From positions 1 through 64,000 of the forward strand of contig NZ_SRIF01000004.1 in assembly GCF_004681185.1 (NCBI RefSeq): a stretch of DNA of 64,000 nucleotides, read 5' to 3'. Below the pieces are notes generated by a model. The model did not search any database. It had not been told where the DNA came from and saw only the letters and a list, made by a program, of their open reading frames with translations. How positions within the stretch are numbered: position 1 is the stretch's first letter; each line of letters begins with the position of its first letter. The translations under genes were made by a program, and so were the position numbers. This document shows, piece after piece, positions 8,612 to 17,868 of this stretch. This DNA is from Haloarcula amylovorans (GTDB taxonomy: Archaea; Halobacteriota; Halobacteria; Halobacteriales; Haloarculaceae).

Positions 8612-10309
8612 TTAGCTTCGGTCGCCACTCCCGCGTGAGCGGTCGGTCTTGTCGGTTCTAGTGGTCGGCAACGCGTCGACGAACTCGATCCGTCGGGGGC
8701 GTTTGTGCTTTCCCAATCTCTCGGCGACGGCCGACTGCAGTTCGGCCGAGAGGTTGGCGTCCCCCGTCGTGCCGTCCGTCGGGACGACGGTAGCGACGAC
8801 CCGCTCACCCCGGTCCGGGTCAGGTTCGCTCCCGACGAGCGCCGCCACGACGGCGGGGTGCGCTTCTAGCGCCGTCTCGACTTCGAGCGGACTGATGCGG
8901 TAGCCCGCGCTGAGAATGAGGTCGTCCGCACGGCCGAGGTGGACGAGCGTTCCGTTGGCACGGAACCGACCCACGTCGCCGGTCCGCAGCAGGTCGTCGT
9001 CGAGAACAGCCTCGGTAGCTACCGGCTCGTCGAGGTAGCCCTGCATGACGACGGGGTCAGGAAGCGCGACGGCGATTTCGCCGGTTTCGCCGGTCGGTAC
9101 CGCCGCGCCAGCCTCGTCCACGACGCGTATCTCGTGGCCGGGGTACGGCCGTCCGAGTCCGTCGTCGGTTCCGGGGTAGACGCGCTTGCACTCGCCGATC
9201 AGCGCGTTGGCCTCGGTCTGGCCGTACGACTCGTTGACCGTCGCACCGAGACGTTCTTCGGCCCAGTCAGCGAGCGTCGGGGGTAGGTGCTCCCCGCCGC
9301 ACATCACCGTGTCGAGATCAGGAACGTCCGCTGGCGACGGGTCTGTCTCCTGACGTATCGCTCGCAGCGCCGTCGGCGGCAGAAACGTGTGGGTCACCGA
9401 TTGCGCTCTCACGAGCGAGAGCGCCGCTTCGGGGTCGAACCCGCGCCGCCGCACCGACGAGACGACCGTGCCGCCGAGGGCGAGCGTCGGAAACACCACG
9501 TCGAACAGCGCGCCCGCCCACGCCCACTCCGAGGGCGTCCAGACGCGGGCGGCGCGGGCCTCGCTCTCCTCGAATAGTCCGAACCAACAGTGATAGCCCG
9601 GCAGTGACCCCAAGAGGTAGCCGTGGCACTGTACCACGCCTTTCGGGTCACTCGATGTCCCCGACGTGTACAGCACGAACGCGGGGTCGTCAGGTGCCGT
9701 CTCGACTACCGGTGACTCGGCCGACCGGTCTTCGTTTCCGACGAACGCACGCAATCCGCCCAGCGGCCCGTCGTCGTCCACTCGCACGGGTATCGTCGTC
9801 TCGGGAGCCGTGTCTGGAACGCCCTCGGCCGCTTCCCAGCGCTGTTCGTCCACGACGAGCGCCGCCGCGTCGCTGTGGTCGAGCAGGTAAGAGAGCGCAT
9901 CGTCGCCGAGCAACATGGATACCGGGACGACGACGCCGCCGAGACGGAGGACGGCCAGTTGGCTCACGACGAGTTCCGGACACTGCGGGAGACAGACGGC
10001 GACCCGGTCGCCCGCCTCGATACCGTCGTGGCGTAGTCGGTCCGCGAATACCGCCGACGCCGCCGACAGATCGCCGTAGGTGAGCGTGCGGACCGGTGCT
10101 GGATTCCCATCGCCGTCGTTCGTGTCACGGCTGTCGCTCCGCTCGTTCGATTCTGGAACGTGTTGCAGGGCGATGGCTTCGGGATCGTTCGACAGGGCGT
10201 GGTCGGCGACGTTGTAGGTCGACGGAATCTGCCACGCGAATCCCTCGATTAACCCCTCGTAGCTCTCCGGCGCGCTCGGCAACTCGTATCCGGTCCATGG
10301 GCCGCTCAT
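8612..10309 (-). CDS. AMP-forming acyl-CoA synthetase
   Basis: A 565-residue member of the ANL superfamily that activates a carboxylic acid to its CoA thioester via an adenylate. The P-loop motif YTSGTSSDPKG lies at about residues 211-221. Further on are WTPSEWAWAG, the NESYGQTEAN motif, YLDEP, and the hinge region GRADDLILSAGYRISPLEVE. The C-terminus keeps a lysine (TRTDKTDR) where the catalytic lysine is expected. The frame stays open far upstream, but the true start is the ATG at 10309, which overlaps the stop of the GH88 gene as ATGA. This coupling to a glycoside hydrolase is unusual. The substrate is unknown; short or medium-chain acids are typical for this subgroup. Confidence 0.87.
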   Translation of the reverse strand: MSGPWTGYELPSAPESYEGLIEGFAWQIPSTYNVADHALSNDPEAIALQHVPESNERSDSRDTNDGDGNPAPVRTLTYGDLSAASAVFADRLRHDGIEAGDRVAVCLPQCPELVVSQLAVLRLGGVVVPVSMLLGDDALSYLLDHSDAAALVVDEQRWEAAEGVPDTAPETTIPVRVDDDGPLGGLRAFVGNEDRSAESPVVETAPDDPAFVLYTSGTSSDPKGVVQCHGYLLGSLPGYHCWFGLFEESEARAARVWTPSEWAWAGALFDVVFPTLALGGTVVSSVRRRGFDPEAALSLVRAQSVTHTFLPPTALRAIRQETDPSPADVPDLDTVMCGGEHLPPTLADWAEERLGATVNESYGQTEANALIGECKRVYPGTDDGLGRPYPGHEIRVVDEAGAAVPTGETGEIAVALPDPVVMQGYLDEPVATEAVLDDDLLRTGDVGRFRANGTLVHLGRADDLILSAGYRISPLEVETALEAHPAVVAALVGSEPDPDRGERVVATVVPTDGTTGDANLSAELQSAVAERLGKHKRPRRIEFVDALPTTRTDKTDRSRGSGDRS

Positions 10310-11490
10310 GGGTCCAGGACCGTTGCCAGCGTCTCGGCCAGATAGTAGTTCGTCCAGACGAGCTCTGTGTCGACGGCGTAGTTCCCGGGGCGGTTGAAAC
10401 AGCCCTGCGTGACGCGCCCGTAGGCATCGTCCTTGGAATCCATAACGAGATACTCCACTACGAGCGAAGCGAGTACGTCGTGTCCGAACGCACGGAGGTC
10501 GGCGACAGCGTCGTCGTCTCTGGGGAGGAATCGAAGCAGGCCGTACGCCGAAATCGCCGCCGTGCTGGTGTCCCTCGGTTCTTCTTCCGGGTTCGGCACC
10601 TCGAAGTCCCAGCGGGGGACGCCGTCGGACGGTGCGTGTTCGCGGTAGTACTCGACGTGCGATTCGAGGGCGCGTCGATAGCGGGTCGCACCGGTCGCTC
10701 GGTACGCATTGGCGAGGCCAGCGATGCTCCACGCCTGTCCGCGCGCCCAGCAGGTGTCGTCGCCGTGGGCCAGTTCGTTGTACTGCCGTTCGAGTGCCCC
10801 GGTCTCGTCGAAGACGGCGTGGTGCCACGTCTTCCCCTCGGGGCGGACGTACCAGTCGAGGTGTCGGTCGGCGTGCGAGACGGCGGCGTCGCGAAACCGC
10901 GGGTCGCGGGTCTCCTCGTAGGCGCGCCACAGTACCGACACCGCCGTGTAGAGGTTGTCCACCGCGCCGATGCGGTCGCCCGGCGGCCCGTGATCGGAGC
11001 CGGGACCGCGGAACTGTTCGGGCCCTTTGATGGCTAGCTTCCCGAGCGGTATCTGGCGCGCCCCCTCGTGAAACGCCGCGCGCATCGCGTCCGCGCCCGC
11101 CAGTCCGAGGCCGAACAGCCCCCGGTCGTCGCTGTGGTCGTAGCCGCGAAAGCCGGCGTACAGGAAGTTCATCCCGCAGAACATGGAGTCTCGGGGCATA
11201 TACGCCCGCATCGTCTCGGTGTGGCCGCGTGCGGCCCGCTCGAACCGCTCGCTGTTCATCGAGGTGTCGTCCTCGGCGAACGCCGCGGCGCGCCAGAGCA
11301 GGCCTATCCAGTGGCCGCCACACCAGTTCCCGTTCGCCGTCGTCTCCCACCGATTGCCGTCACGGTCGTAGACGTAGGGAAATCGGTCGCCCGTCGCGTC
11401 GAGCGCCGTCCCAACGCGATGACAGAGGGCCGCCAGCGCCCGACGGTACTCTTCACCGCCGATGCTCTCGCCGTTGGCGTCCGTTGACAT
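10306..11490 (-). CDS. Glycoside hydrolase family 88 (unsaturated uronyl hydrolase)
   Basis: A 394-residue (alpha/alpha)6-barrel enzyme. GH88 members remove the unsaturated uronic acid left at the non-reducing end of oligosaccharides by polysaccharide lyases (pectin, ulvan, glycosaminoglycan or similar). Diagnostic segments are NGNWCGGHW near the N-terminus, VDNLYTAVSVLW, CWARGQAWSIAG at about residue 246, DTSTAAISAYGLLRF and the final VWTNYYLAET. There is no signal peptide, so it acts inside the cell on imported oligomers. An upstream start at 11544 is possible but adds a basic tail; 11490 is preferred. The overlapping acyl-CoA ligase gene follows on the same strand. No lyase is visible in the window. 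Confidence 0.85.
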   Translation of the reverse strand: MSTDANGESIGGEEYRRALAALCHRVGTALDATGDRFPYVYDRDGNRWETTANGNWCGGHWIGLLWRAAAFAEDDTSMNSERFERAARGHTETMRAYMPRDSMFCGMNFLYAGFRGYDHSDDRGLFGLGLAGADAMRAAFHEGARQIPLGKLAIKGPEQFRGPGSDHGPPGDRIGAVDNLYTAVSVLWRAYEETRDPRFRDAAVSHADRHLDWYVRPEGKTWHHAVFDETGALERQYNELAHGDDTCWARGQAWSIAGLANAYRATGATRYRRALESHVEYYREHAPSDGVPRWDFEVPNPEEEPRDTSTAAISAYGLLRFLPRDDDAVADLRAFGHDVLASLVVEYLVMDSKDDAYGRVTQGCFNRPGNYAVDTELVWTNYYLAETLATVLDP

Positions 11491-11562
11491 ACCTCGTGTT
11501 TGCTGGCCGGCGATATTGAAACTACCCCTCGACGGCATTTTCACGTCACTCTGTCCGGCGGT

Positions 11563-12759
11563 TCAATCGACCATTCCGCCGACGACGCCGTCGCTCGCCA
11601 ACCGCTCCCGCTCCGAATCGTCGTATCCGAGTTCGGTGAGTATCTCGCCGGTGTGCTGTCCGGGCGTCGGCGGCGGCGACCGGATGTCTCCGGGAGTCTC
11701 CGACATCTCGACGGGGATACCGACGGTGGTGAACGTCCCCGACTCGGGGTGGTCGAGTTCGACGAGCAGTTCGTTGTGCTCGACCTGCGGGTCCGCGGCC
11801 ACGTCGTGGAAGTCGTTGACTTCGGCGGCCCACACGTCGGCTTCGAGGAGGGCCTCCAGCAGTTCGTCCGCCGGCTGCTCGCGGGTGTACGCCTCCAGCG
11901 TCCGCTTTATGTCGTCGCGGTGCTCGAACGTCGCCTCGGCGGTGTCGTACTGCGCCAGCGACGGTAAATCGAGCGTCTCGGCTATCGCCGCCATCGGTGC
12001 CATCGCGATCGCTACGTAGCCGTCGGCCGCCTCGTAGACGCCGTAGGGACCGCCGAGCCACGCCTGCGCGATGCCCTCCTCGCTGCGCTCGAACTCGACG
12101 TCCATGTTCAGGGCGGCCGTCACCTCCTGACACTGGAAGTCGATGGCGGCGTTCAGCAGGTTCGCTTCGACGTGTTGCCCTTTACCGGTCCGCTCCTTGT
12201 GAAACAGCGCGAACATCGTGTGCAGGGCGATGAGCATCGCCGAGTGTTCGTCGACGACGGCGGTTCCAGCGGGCGTCGGCGGGTCGTCCTTCCGCCCGGT
12301 GTAGTTCGCCAGCCCGCTCATCGACTGCAAGAGGAGGTCCTGTCCCGGCCGTTCGGCGTAGGGGCCGTCGCTCCCGAACCCCGACCCCGAGACGTAGATG
12401 ATCTCCGCGTTGACCTCCGTTACGTCGTCGTAGCCGAGGCCGAACGTGTCCATGACGCCAGGACGGAAGTTCTCGACCAGCACGTCGGCCTCCGCGGCGA
12501 TGTCCAGCGCCACCTCGCGGCCCTCGTCGGATTTCAGATCGAGCGTGATGCTGCGCTTGTTGCGGTTCATGGCGAGGAAGAAGGGACTGACGCCGTCGAG
12601 CAACTGGCCGCCGGCCTCCAGGTCCCGCTCCCACTCGCCGCCGAGGCGCTCAATTTTGATTACGTCCGCGCCCATGTCCCCGAGTTTCTGGGTCGCCCAC
12701 GGCCCCTGCATCATCTGTGTGAAATCCGCGATAGTTACGCCCTCTAGTGCACGCTCCAT
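11563..12759 (-). CDS. CaiB/BaiF family III CoA-transferase
   Basis: A 398-residue family III CoA-transferase that moves CoA between carboxylic acids. The N-terminus has the family pattern LEGVTIADFTQMMQGPWATQ with GADVIKIE. NRNKRSITLDL and the catalytic Asp in RPGQD (about residue 140) are also present. I placed the start at 12759 because a TATA-like TTTATGG lies about 27 nt upstream, consistent with a leaderless message; 12768 is an alternative in the same frame. It diverges from the binding-protein-like gene at 12849. With the acyl-CoA ligase and the MaoC hydratase further right, it suggests a CoA-ester branch in this sugar-catabolic island. Confidence 0.87.
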   Translation of the reverse strand: MERALEGVTIADFTQMMQGPWATQKLGDMGADVIKIERLGGEWERDLEAGGQLLDGVSPFFLAMNRNKRSITLDLKSDEGREVALDIAAEADVLVENFRPGVMDTFGLGYDDVTEVNAEIIYVSGSGFGSDGPYAERPGQDLLLQSMSGLANYTGRKDDPPTPAGTAVVDEHSAMLIALHTMFALFHKERTGKGQHVEANLLNAAIDFQCQEVTAALNMDVEFERSEEGIAQAWLGGPYGVYEAADGYVAIAMAPMAAIAETLDLPSLAQYDTAEATFEHRDDIKRTLEAYTREQPADELLEALLEADVWAAEVNDFHDVAADPQVEHNELLVELDHPESGTFTTVGIPVEMSETPGDIRSPPPTPGQHTGEILTELGYDDSERERLASDGVVGGMVD

Positions 12760-12848
12760 AGCAGGCATACGCCCCGCTTCGGCCATAAACGTTCGTGGGT
12801 GTGTCACATGCCGACAGGATTAATGCGACAACTCACGTCACTCTCACT

Positions 12849-14084
12849 ATGCCGACGCTCCGACTCGTCGGCCGCCCGTTCGAGGGGTTCGAGAACGCCT
12901 TACAGCGACAGATGGACTCCTTTACGGCGACGGCCGACGCCGACGTGACGTTCGAACGCGACCACCGACCGCTTCCCGAAATCCACGAGGAGCTGCTCGC
13001 GACCGGCGACATCACCGACGGCAGCTACGACCTGTTTCTCTGTCTGAGCGACTGGCTTCCGATGGTCGCCGACGCGGGCTACGTCCACCCGCTGGAGGAC
13101 CACCTCGCCGACTCGCCGCCCGACGGCTGGCCGGACGGGTGGGCAGAGAGTCTGCGTAACTTGATGGCCTACGAGGGTATCACCTACGGCGTGCCGTACC
13201 ACGACGGCCCGGAGATCTTCCACTACCGCGAGGACTTATTCGAGAGCGTCGCCGAGCAACGCGCGTTCCGCGAGGAATACGGTCGTCCGCTCTCGGTACC
13301 CCGAACGTGGGACGAGTTTCTGGAGGTCGCGGAGTTCTTTACGCGCCCTGAGGAGGGCCTGTGGGGCACTGTCGTCGCGGCGAAACCTGATGGCCACAAC
13401 GACGTCTACGACTTCTGCATCCAGCTGTGGAGCCGCGGCGGGCAGTTGCTCGACGAGAATGGCCGACCCGCCTTCGACAGCCCCGAAGGACGGGACGCGC
13501 TCCGGTACTACCACGACCTGATCCACGAACACGAGGTCGTGCCGCCGGAGTCTATCGAGATGGAGAGCGTCGAGACTGGGCAGTTCTACGCCGACGGGAA
13601 GGCCGCGATGATGTGGAACTGGTCGGGGTTCGGCGCGATGGCCGAGGCCACCGACTCGGCGGTGTTCGGCCGGACGAACTACGGGCTCATCCCGCGAGCC
13701 GAGACGCCCGCTGGCGAGCACACCTCGTTGACGGTCTGCTACGGCCTGACCGTTCCGAAGGGGAGCGAACATCCCGACCTCGCGTACGACTTCATCCGTC
13801 ACGCAGCCTCGGCGGAAAACGACAAGATCACGACGCTCGAAGGGGCCTCTGGCACGCGCTTCTCGACGTGGCGCGACGCCGAAGTCCTCCGGGCGAACTC
13901 GTTCTACTCTATCGTCGAGGAGGTGAACACCGGCCCGGTGAACACCCTCCCGCGGATTCCGGCCTCCCTCGAACTGAACGAGATACTGAACGAAATGGTC
14001 GAGGCAGTGGTCGTCGAGCGGTCGCTATCCGCCGAGGACGGCCTTGCTACGGCGTCCGAACGGGCGAGCGACCTGCTGGTATGA
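12849..14084 (+). CDS. Family 1 solute-binding protein without export signal
   Basis: A 411-residue protein that is homologous along its whole length to extracellular solute-binding proteins (for example YDLFLCLSDWLPMVADAGYVHPLEDH, GVPYHDGPEIFHYREDLF and FYADGKAAMMWNWSGFG). The ATG at 12849 begins directly with the first beta-strand, MPTLRLVGRPF. The longer frame from 12795 adds only polar residues, so neither form has a twin-arginine motif, hydrophobic segment or lipobox. A TATA-like box (ATTAATGC, about 12819-12826) places the start at 12849. No permease genes follow. It is either an intracellular sugar-binding protein, perhaps a sensor, or a transporter component that has lost export. The next gene is a UxuA-type dehydratase 46 nt downstream. 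Confidence 0.8.
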   Translation: MPTLRLVGRPFEGFENALQRQMDSFTATADADVTFERDHRPLPEIHEELLATGDITDGSYDLFLCLSDWLPMVADAGYVHPLEDHLADSPPDGWPDGWAESLRNLMAYEGITYGVPYHDGPEIFHYREDLFESVAEQRAFREEYGRPLSVPRTWDEFLEVAEFFTRPEEGLWGTVVAAKPDGHNDVYDFCIQLWSRGGQLLDENGRPAFDSPEGRDALRYYHDLIHEHEVVPPESIEMESVETGQFYADGKAAMMWNWSGFGAMAEATDSAVFGRTNYGLIPRAETPAGEHTSLTVCYGLTVPKGSEHPDLAYDFIRHAASAENDKITTLEGASGTRFSTWRDAEVLRANSFYSIVEEVNTGPVNTLPRIPASLELNEILNEMVEAVVVERSLSAEDGLATASERASDLLV

Positions 14085-14130
14085 CCGCAGTTCGGGGAAC
14101 GCTTATGCTCTCCTTGGCAGAGATATACAT

Positions 14131-15192
14131 ATGAGCCAATCTAGCGCCAGCGATAGCGACGGCGAGTCAGTAGACTTCGACGCCCTCCCGATGCGCGTCG
14201 GCCTCGGACAGTTCATGGACCCGACCGAGGAGAAACTCCGCTTCATCAAGCAACTCGGCTGCGACGACATCCTGTTGAACATGTATCGGTACTCCCCCGA
14301 TTACCCGCACATGCCGGACAACGAGCGAATTCCCCTCGAAGGCGACGAGGAGTGGAGCTACGAGAATCTGGTCGAACTCCGCGAGCGAATCGAGGCTGCC
14401 GGTCTCCGTCTGAACGCTATCGAGAATATCCCTATCTCCTTCTACGACAAAATCATGCTCGGCGAGGAGGGCCGCGAGGAGCAGATGGAACACGTCAAAG
14501 CGACGGTTCGCAACATCGGTCGGGCGGGCATCCCGATGTTCGGCTACCACTGGATGCCCAGCGGCGTCTGGCGAAACACCGAAGTTGCCGTCCGCGGTGG
14601 CGCGGGAGCCTCCGGATTCGACGGCGATGCCGTCTCCGACGAACTCACCCACGACCGAGAGTACACCGAGGACGAACTGTGGCAGAACTACGAGTACTTC
14701 CTCGAAGAGCTTCTCCCCGTCGCCGAGGAGGCGGGCGTGAAGCTGTGTCTCCATCCCAACGACCCGCCAGTATCGTCACTCGGCGGCGTCCCACAGCTGT
14801 TCCGCAACTTCGAGAACTTCAAGCGGGCGATGAACCTCGTCCCCAGCGAGAACCACGGGCTGGAGTTCTGCTTGGGTTGTTGGTCCGAGATGGGCGAAGA
14901 TCTGGCGGAAGTCATCCGCTACTTCGGCGAGCGAGAGAAACTGTTCTACGTTCACTTCCGCGACGTCGAGGGAACCGTCCCGAAATTCAACGAGACGTTT
15001 ATCGACCAAGGGAACTACGACGCCTACGAGATTCTCTCCCTGCTCTACGACGTGGGCTTCTCGGGACTGGTTATCCCCGACCACACGCCCCACGTCGAGG
15101 GCGACACCGACTGGGACCACCGCGGCCGCGCCCACGCCGTCGGCTACCTGAACGGGATGCTGATGGCGATTCGTCACGAACGAGGGGAGTAA
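14131..15192 (+). CDS. Mannonate dehydratase-like (UxuA family) sugar-acid dehydratase
   Basis: A 353-residue TIM-barrel protein. The UxuA family dehydrates D-mannonate to 2-keto-3-deoxygluconate in uronate breakdown. Family features are LCLHPNDPP, FCLGCWSEMG, LFYVHFRDVEG and VIPDHTPH with a C-terminal GYLNGM helix. These hold the Cys and His residues that bind the metal. The upstream in-frame extension to 14044 overlaps the preceding gene and is rejected; a TATA-like TTATGC at about 14103 precedes the ATG at 14131 by 27 nt. A second, diverged copy is at 19943-20908. The substrate could also be another aldonate. Confidence 0.85.
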   Translation: MSQSSASDSDGESVDFDALPMRVGLGQFMDPTEEKLRFIKQLGCDDILLNMYRYSPDYPHMPDNERIPLEGDEEWSYENLVELRERIEAAGLRLNAIENIPISFYDKIMLGEEGREEQMEHVKATVRNIGRAGIPMFGYHWMPSGVWRNTEVAVRGGAGASGFDGDAVSDELTHDREYTEDELWQNYEYFLEELLPVAEEAGVKLCLHPNDPPVSSLGGVPQLFRNFENFKRAMNLVPSENHGLEFCLGCWSEMGEDLAEVIRYFGEREKLFYVHFRDVEGTVPKFNETFIDQGNYDAYEILSLLYDVGFSGLVIPDHTPHVEGDTDWDHRGRAHAVGYLNGMLMAIRHERGE

Positions 15193-15246
15193 TCGCCCGC
15201 TTCTCGGCGGACTCAATCTTAAGGCCGTGGCCGACGACGACCTGCT

Positions 15247-16035
15247 ATGGCGGGCGAGAGACACATCGACCGGACAGTGATCGTGACCGGCGCGGCCAGC
15301 GGTATCGGGCGCGGAATCGCTACACGCTTCGGTGAGGAGGGCGCGAACGTCGTCGTCGCCGACGTGCGCCGCGACCCGAAACAGGGCGAGAAGTACGACA
15401 CCGACGTGACGACGCCGACGGACGAACTCCTGACCGACGAGACGCCCGGCGACGGAACGTACGTCGAGACGGACGTGGGCGACCCGGAGAGCGTCGAGGC
15501 GATGGTCGAAGCGACGGTCGACACGTACGGCGGCGTCGATGTCCTCGTCTGCAACGCCGGCATCCAAATTGTCGGGGACTCCCAATCGACGACCGTCGAG
15601 GAGTGGCGACGATCCATCGACATCGACCTGAGCGGCGCGTTCTACTGCGCAAAGTACGCAGTCCCGCACCTGAAAGAGAGCGAGGGACAAATCGTCAACA
15701 TCGGCTCCGTTCGGGGGTTCGAAGGCGGCGGCGGCCCGCCCTACGCCGCGGCGAAGGGCGGCGTCGTCAACATGACCCGCGATTTGGCGATGGAACTGGG
15801 GGAGGCTAACGTCCGGGTGAACTGCATCAACCCGGGCTACGTCGAGACGCCGTTACAGGACATCGTCACCGAGGAAGACATGGCCAAGTCCCGCGAGCAG
15901 ACGCTCCTCCCGCGCTTCGGAACTCCCGAGGACATCGGCGACGCGGCGGTGTTTCTCGCGAGCGACGAGGCGGGGTTCATCACGGGTGCGAATCTCGCCG
16001 TCGACGGGGGATGGCTGGCTCACAGCGGCCTCTGA
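15247..16035 (+). CDS. SDR-family oxidoreductase
   Basis: A 262-residue classical short-chain dehydrogenase. It has TGAASGIG (residues about 15-22), a NAG-type motif as VCNAG, a Ser in NIGSVRGF, and YAAAK as the catalytic Tyr/Lys pair. The loop with several glycines before YAAAK is unusual. The end is the usual FITGANLAVDGGW. It lies 54 nt after the UxuA-type gene, with its own TATA-like CTTAAGG at about 15218. Placed beside a mannonate dehydratase, it may be the mannonate/fructuronate oxidoreductase of a uronate route; this is inferred from context only. Confidence 0.85.
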   Translation: MAGERHIDRTVIVTGAASGIGRGIATRFGEEGANVVVADVRRDPKQGEKYDTDVTTPTDELLTDETPGDGTYVETDVGDPESVEAMVEATVDTYGGVDVLVCNAGIQIVGDSQSTTVEEWRRSIDIDLSGAFYCAKYAVPHLKESEGQIVNIGSVRGFEGGGGPPYAAAKGGVVNMTRDLAMELGEANVRVNCINPGYVETPLQDIVTEEDMAKSREQTLLPRFGTPEDIGDAAVFLASDEAGFITGANLAVDGGWLAHSGL

Positions 16036-16070
16036 ACTCCCCGTTACGGCTACGACCGCTCTCCCGTCGC

Positions 16071-16733
16071 TCAGAAGACGCCGTACTCGTCGTAGGCGTC
16101 TATCGGTGCGGTCCCGTCTCTGACCGCCTCGCGGACTTCGTTCTCAGTATCGGCGAGTTCCTCGGCCGCTTCGAGGACCGAGACGCGGACGGACTCGGGG
16201 ACCACCACGACACCGTCGACGTCGCCGAGAATCACGTCGCCGGCAGAAACGGAGACGCCGCCGACGACGGCCTCATCGCCCCAATCGAGTATCTCCCACC
16301 GCGGAACGGCGTCGGCGGGCGTGCGGTAGCGCGAGAAGACGGGAAAGTCCTCCCCCAAGATGTACGCCACGTCGCGGACACCTCCGTCGATGACCGCGCC
16401 GCGAGCGCCCTGTGCCTTCAGCGAGACGACCGAGAGTTCGCCGAGGTGGGCGGCCCGGTCGTCGTTGGTCTGATACGCGAGGACGGCGTGTTCGGGCGCG
16501 TCGCCGAGCATCTGGAGGATGTTTCGCATGTTCTCGTCGGGATCGACGCTCCGGTTCGGCCGGCCCTCGACGGGGTAGGCGACGCCGGCCGTGGTCATCC
16601 CGTCCTGTAACGGCGCGATTTCCGGGGAAAGCGTCTGGTCGGCCAGCCCTCGGTCGTCGAGCACGTCTACGACGGCACCGGGATACAGCTGTTCGTAGCG
16701 GTCGCACAACTCGCCGAGTGACGGGTCGGTCAT
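16071..16733 (-). CDS. RraA-family protein (HMG aldolase/oxaloacetate decarboxylase-like)
   Basis: A 220-residue RraA-fold protein. Members include 4-hydroxy-4-methyl-2-oxoglutarate aldolase and oxaloacetate decarboxylase, plus the RNase E inhibitor of bacteria. Family motifs are GAVIDGGVRD (with the conserved Arg-Asp) and the end block GDVILGDVDGVVVVP. In a catabolic cluster a metal-dependent aldolase or decarboxylase role is far likelier than ribonuclease inhibition. It is encoded opposite to its two neighbours and converges on the SDR gene. Confidence 0.8.
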   Translation of the reverse strand: MTDPSLGELCDRYEQLYPGAVVDVLDDRGLADQTLSPEIAPLQDGMTTAGVAYPVEGRPNRSVDPDENMRNILQMLGDAPEHAVLAYQTNDDRAAHLGELSVVSLKAQGARGAVIDGGVRDVAYILGEDFPVFSRYRTPADAVPRWEILDWGDEAVVGGVSVSAGDVILGDVDGVVVVPESVRVSVLEAAEELADTENEVREAVRDGTAPIDAYDEYGVF

Positions 16734-16823
16734 ACTCCCGAACTGTTTGGAACCTACAAGAAGCTACCTTCGAACGGGCGGACACGCCCCAACAATTATT
16801 CTCTCTGGGGCCGCAGTCGGCCT

Positions 16824-17825
16824 ATGCAGTTCGATTGGATGGTGCAGTGTTACGCAGGCGCAGGGGTCCACCGGGACACTCCGATGCTCGACACTGTCGA
16901 ACGAGAGACGGTATTGCACGGCGTAGACGCCGCGGTGGACGCGGGACTTTCGGGGCTGTGGGCTCCCGACCACTTCATGCTCGGGCCGAAAGCCGAGGAG
17001 TACGAGGTGTGGACGCTCCTCTCGGCGCTGGCCGAACGAACCGACGATGTGGACCTCGGGCCGCTGGTCGGCTCTATCACCTATCGGAACCCGGCGCTGT
17101 TGGCAAAGATGGCGACGACGGTGGACATCCTCTCGGAGGGCCGCCTCCGACTCGGACTCGGCGCCGGCTGGCACGAGGAGGAGCACCGCGCCTACGGCTT
17201 CGACTTCCCCGACATCGACACGCGCATCGAGATGTTAGAAGAGGGCGTCCAGCTAATCAAGGCGATGTTCACCGAGGAAGAACCGAGCTTCTCCGGCGAC
17301 CATTACACTATCGACGCGGCACTGAACAATCCCAAACCCGTGAGCGACCCGCACCCGCCCATCGTCATTGGCGGGGCCGGTCCGCGGATGTTGCGGCTTA
17401 TCGCCCGCCACGCAGACGAGTGGAACGTCGAGATAAGCGCGAGAGCGCGGGGCAAGCCCATCGAGTTCAAGGTCGAGAAGTTCGACGAGTACCTCGAAGC
17501 AGAGGGCCGCGACCCCGCCGACGTGGAGCGGTCGTGGCTTGCGCACGTCCTCGTCCGCGAGGACGAGGCCGCCGTCGAAGAAGCCGTCGAGAACATCTTC
17601 CCGCTGCCGTGGGGCGAGGAGTCGGACATGGACGAGACGCTCGACGACGCCGAGGACGCCCGCGAGAAGGGAAGCATGCTCATCGGCACGCCCTCGCAGG
17701 TCGCCACGCAAATCGAGCGGATTCGGGACCTCGGGTTCGACAAGCTCCAGTTGATGTTCCTCGATTTCCCCGACACGCAGGGGATGGAGCTGTTCAGCGA
17801 CGAGGTCATGCCCGAGTTCCGGTGA
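16824..17825 (+). CDS. LLM-class flavin-dependent oxidoreductase
   Basis: A 333-residue luciferase-like TIM barrel. Such proteins use FMN or, commonly in haloarchaea, coenzyme F420 to oxidise or oxygenate substrates. Characteristic segments are GLWAPDHFM, LGPLVGSITYRNPALLAKMATTVDIL, GRLRLGLGAGWHEEEH and PPIVIGGAGPRMLRL. A TATA-like AATTATTC at about 16795 lies 28 nt before the ATG. The substrate is unknown. The next gene begins 43 nt downstream on the same strand. Confidence 0.85.
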   Translation: MQFDWMVQCYAGAGVHRDTPMLDTVERETVLHGVDAAVDAGLSGLWAPDHFMLGPKAEEYEVWTLLSALAERTDDVDLGPLVGSITYRNPALLAKMATTVDILSEGRLRLGLGAGWHEEEHRAYGFDFPDIDTRIEMLEEGVQLIKAMFTEEEPSFSGDHYTIDAALNNPKPVSDPHPPIVIGGAGPRMLRLIARHADEWNVEISARARGKPIEFKVEKFDEYLEAEGRDPADVERSWLAHVLVREDEAAVEEAVENIFPLPWGEESDMDETLDDAEDAREKGSMLIGTPSQVATQIERIRDLGFDKLQLMFLDFPDTQGMELFSDEVMPEFR

Positions 17826-17868
17826 GCGAGGGCCGGAGAACGATGTCACAAAGCGGTACCATTCCTAC

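Noticed and set aside
10310..11350. N-terminal extension of the acyl-CoA ligase frame (912-codon read-through)
   Set aside because: The first about 347 codons are Arg-rich, non-acidic and antisense-like, and they overlap the real GH88 gene in another frame; the ligase starts at 10309.
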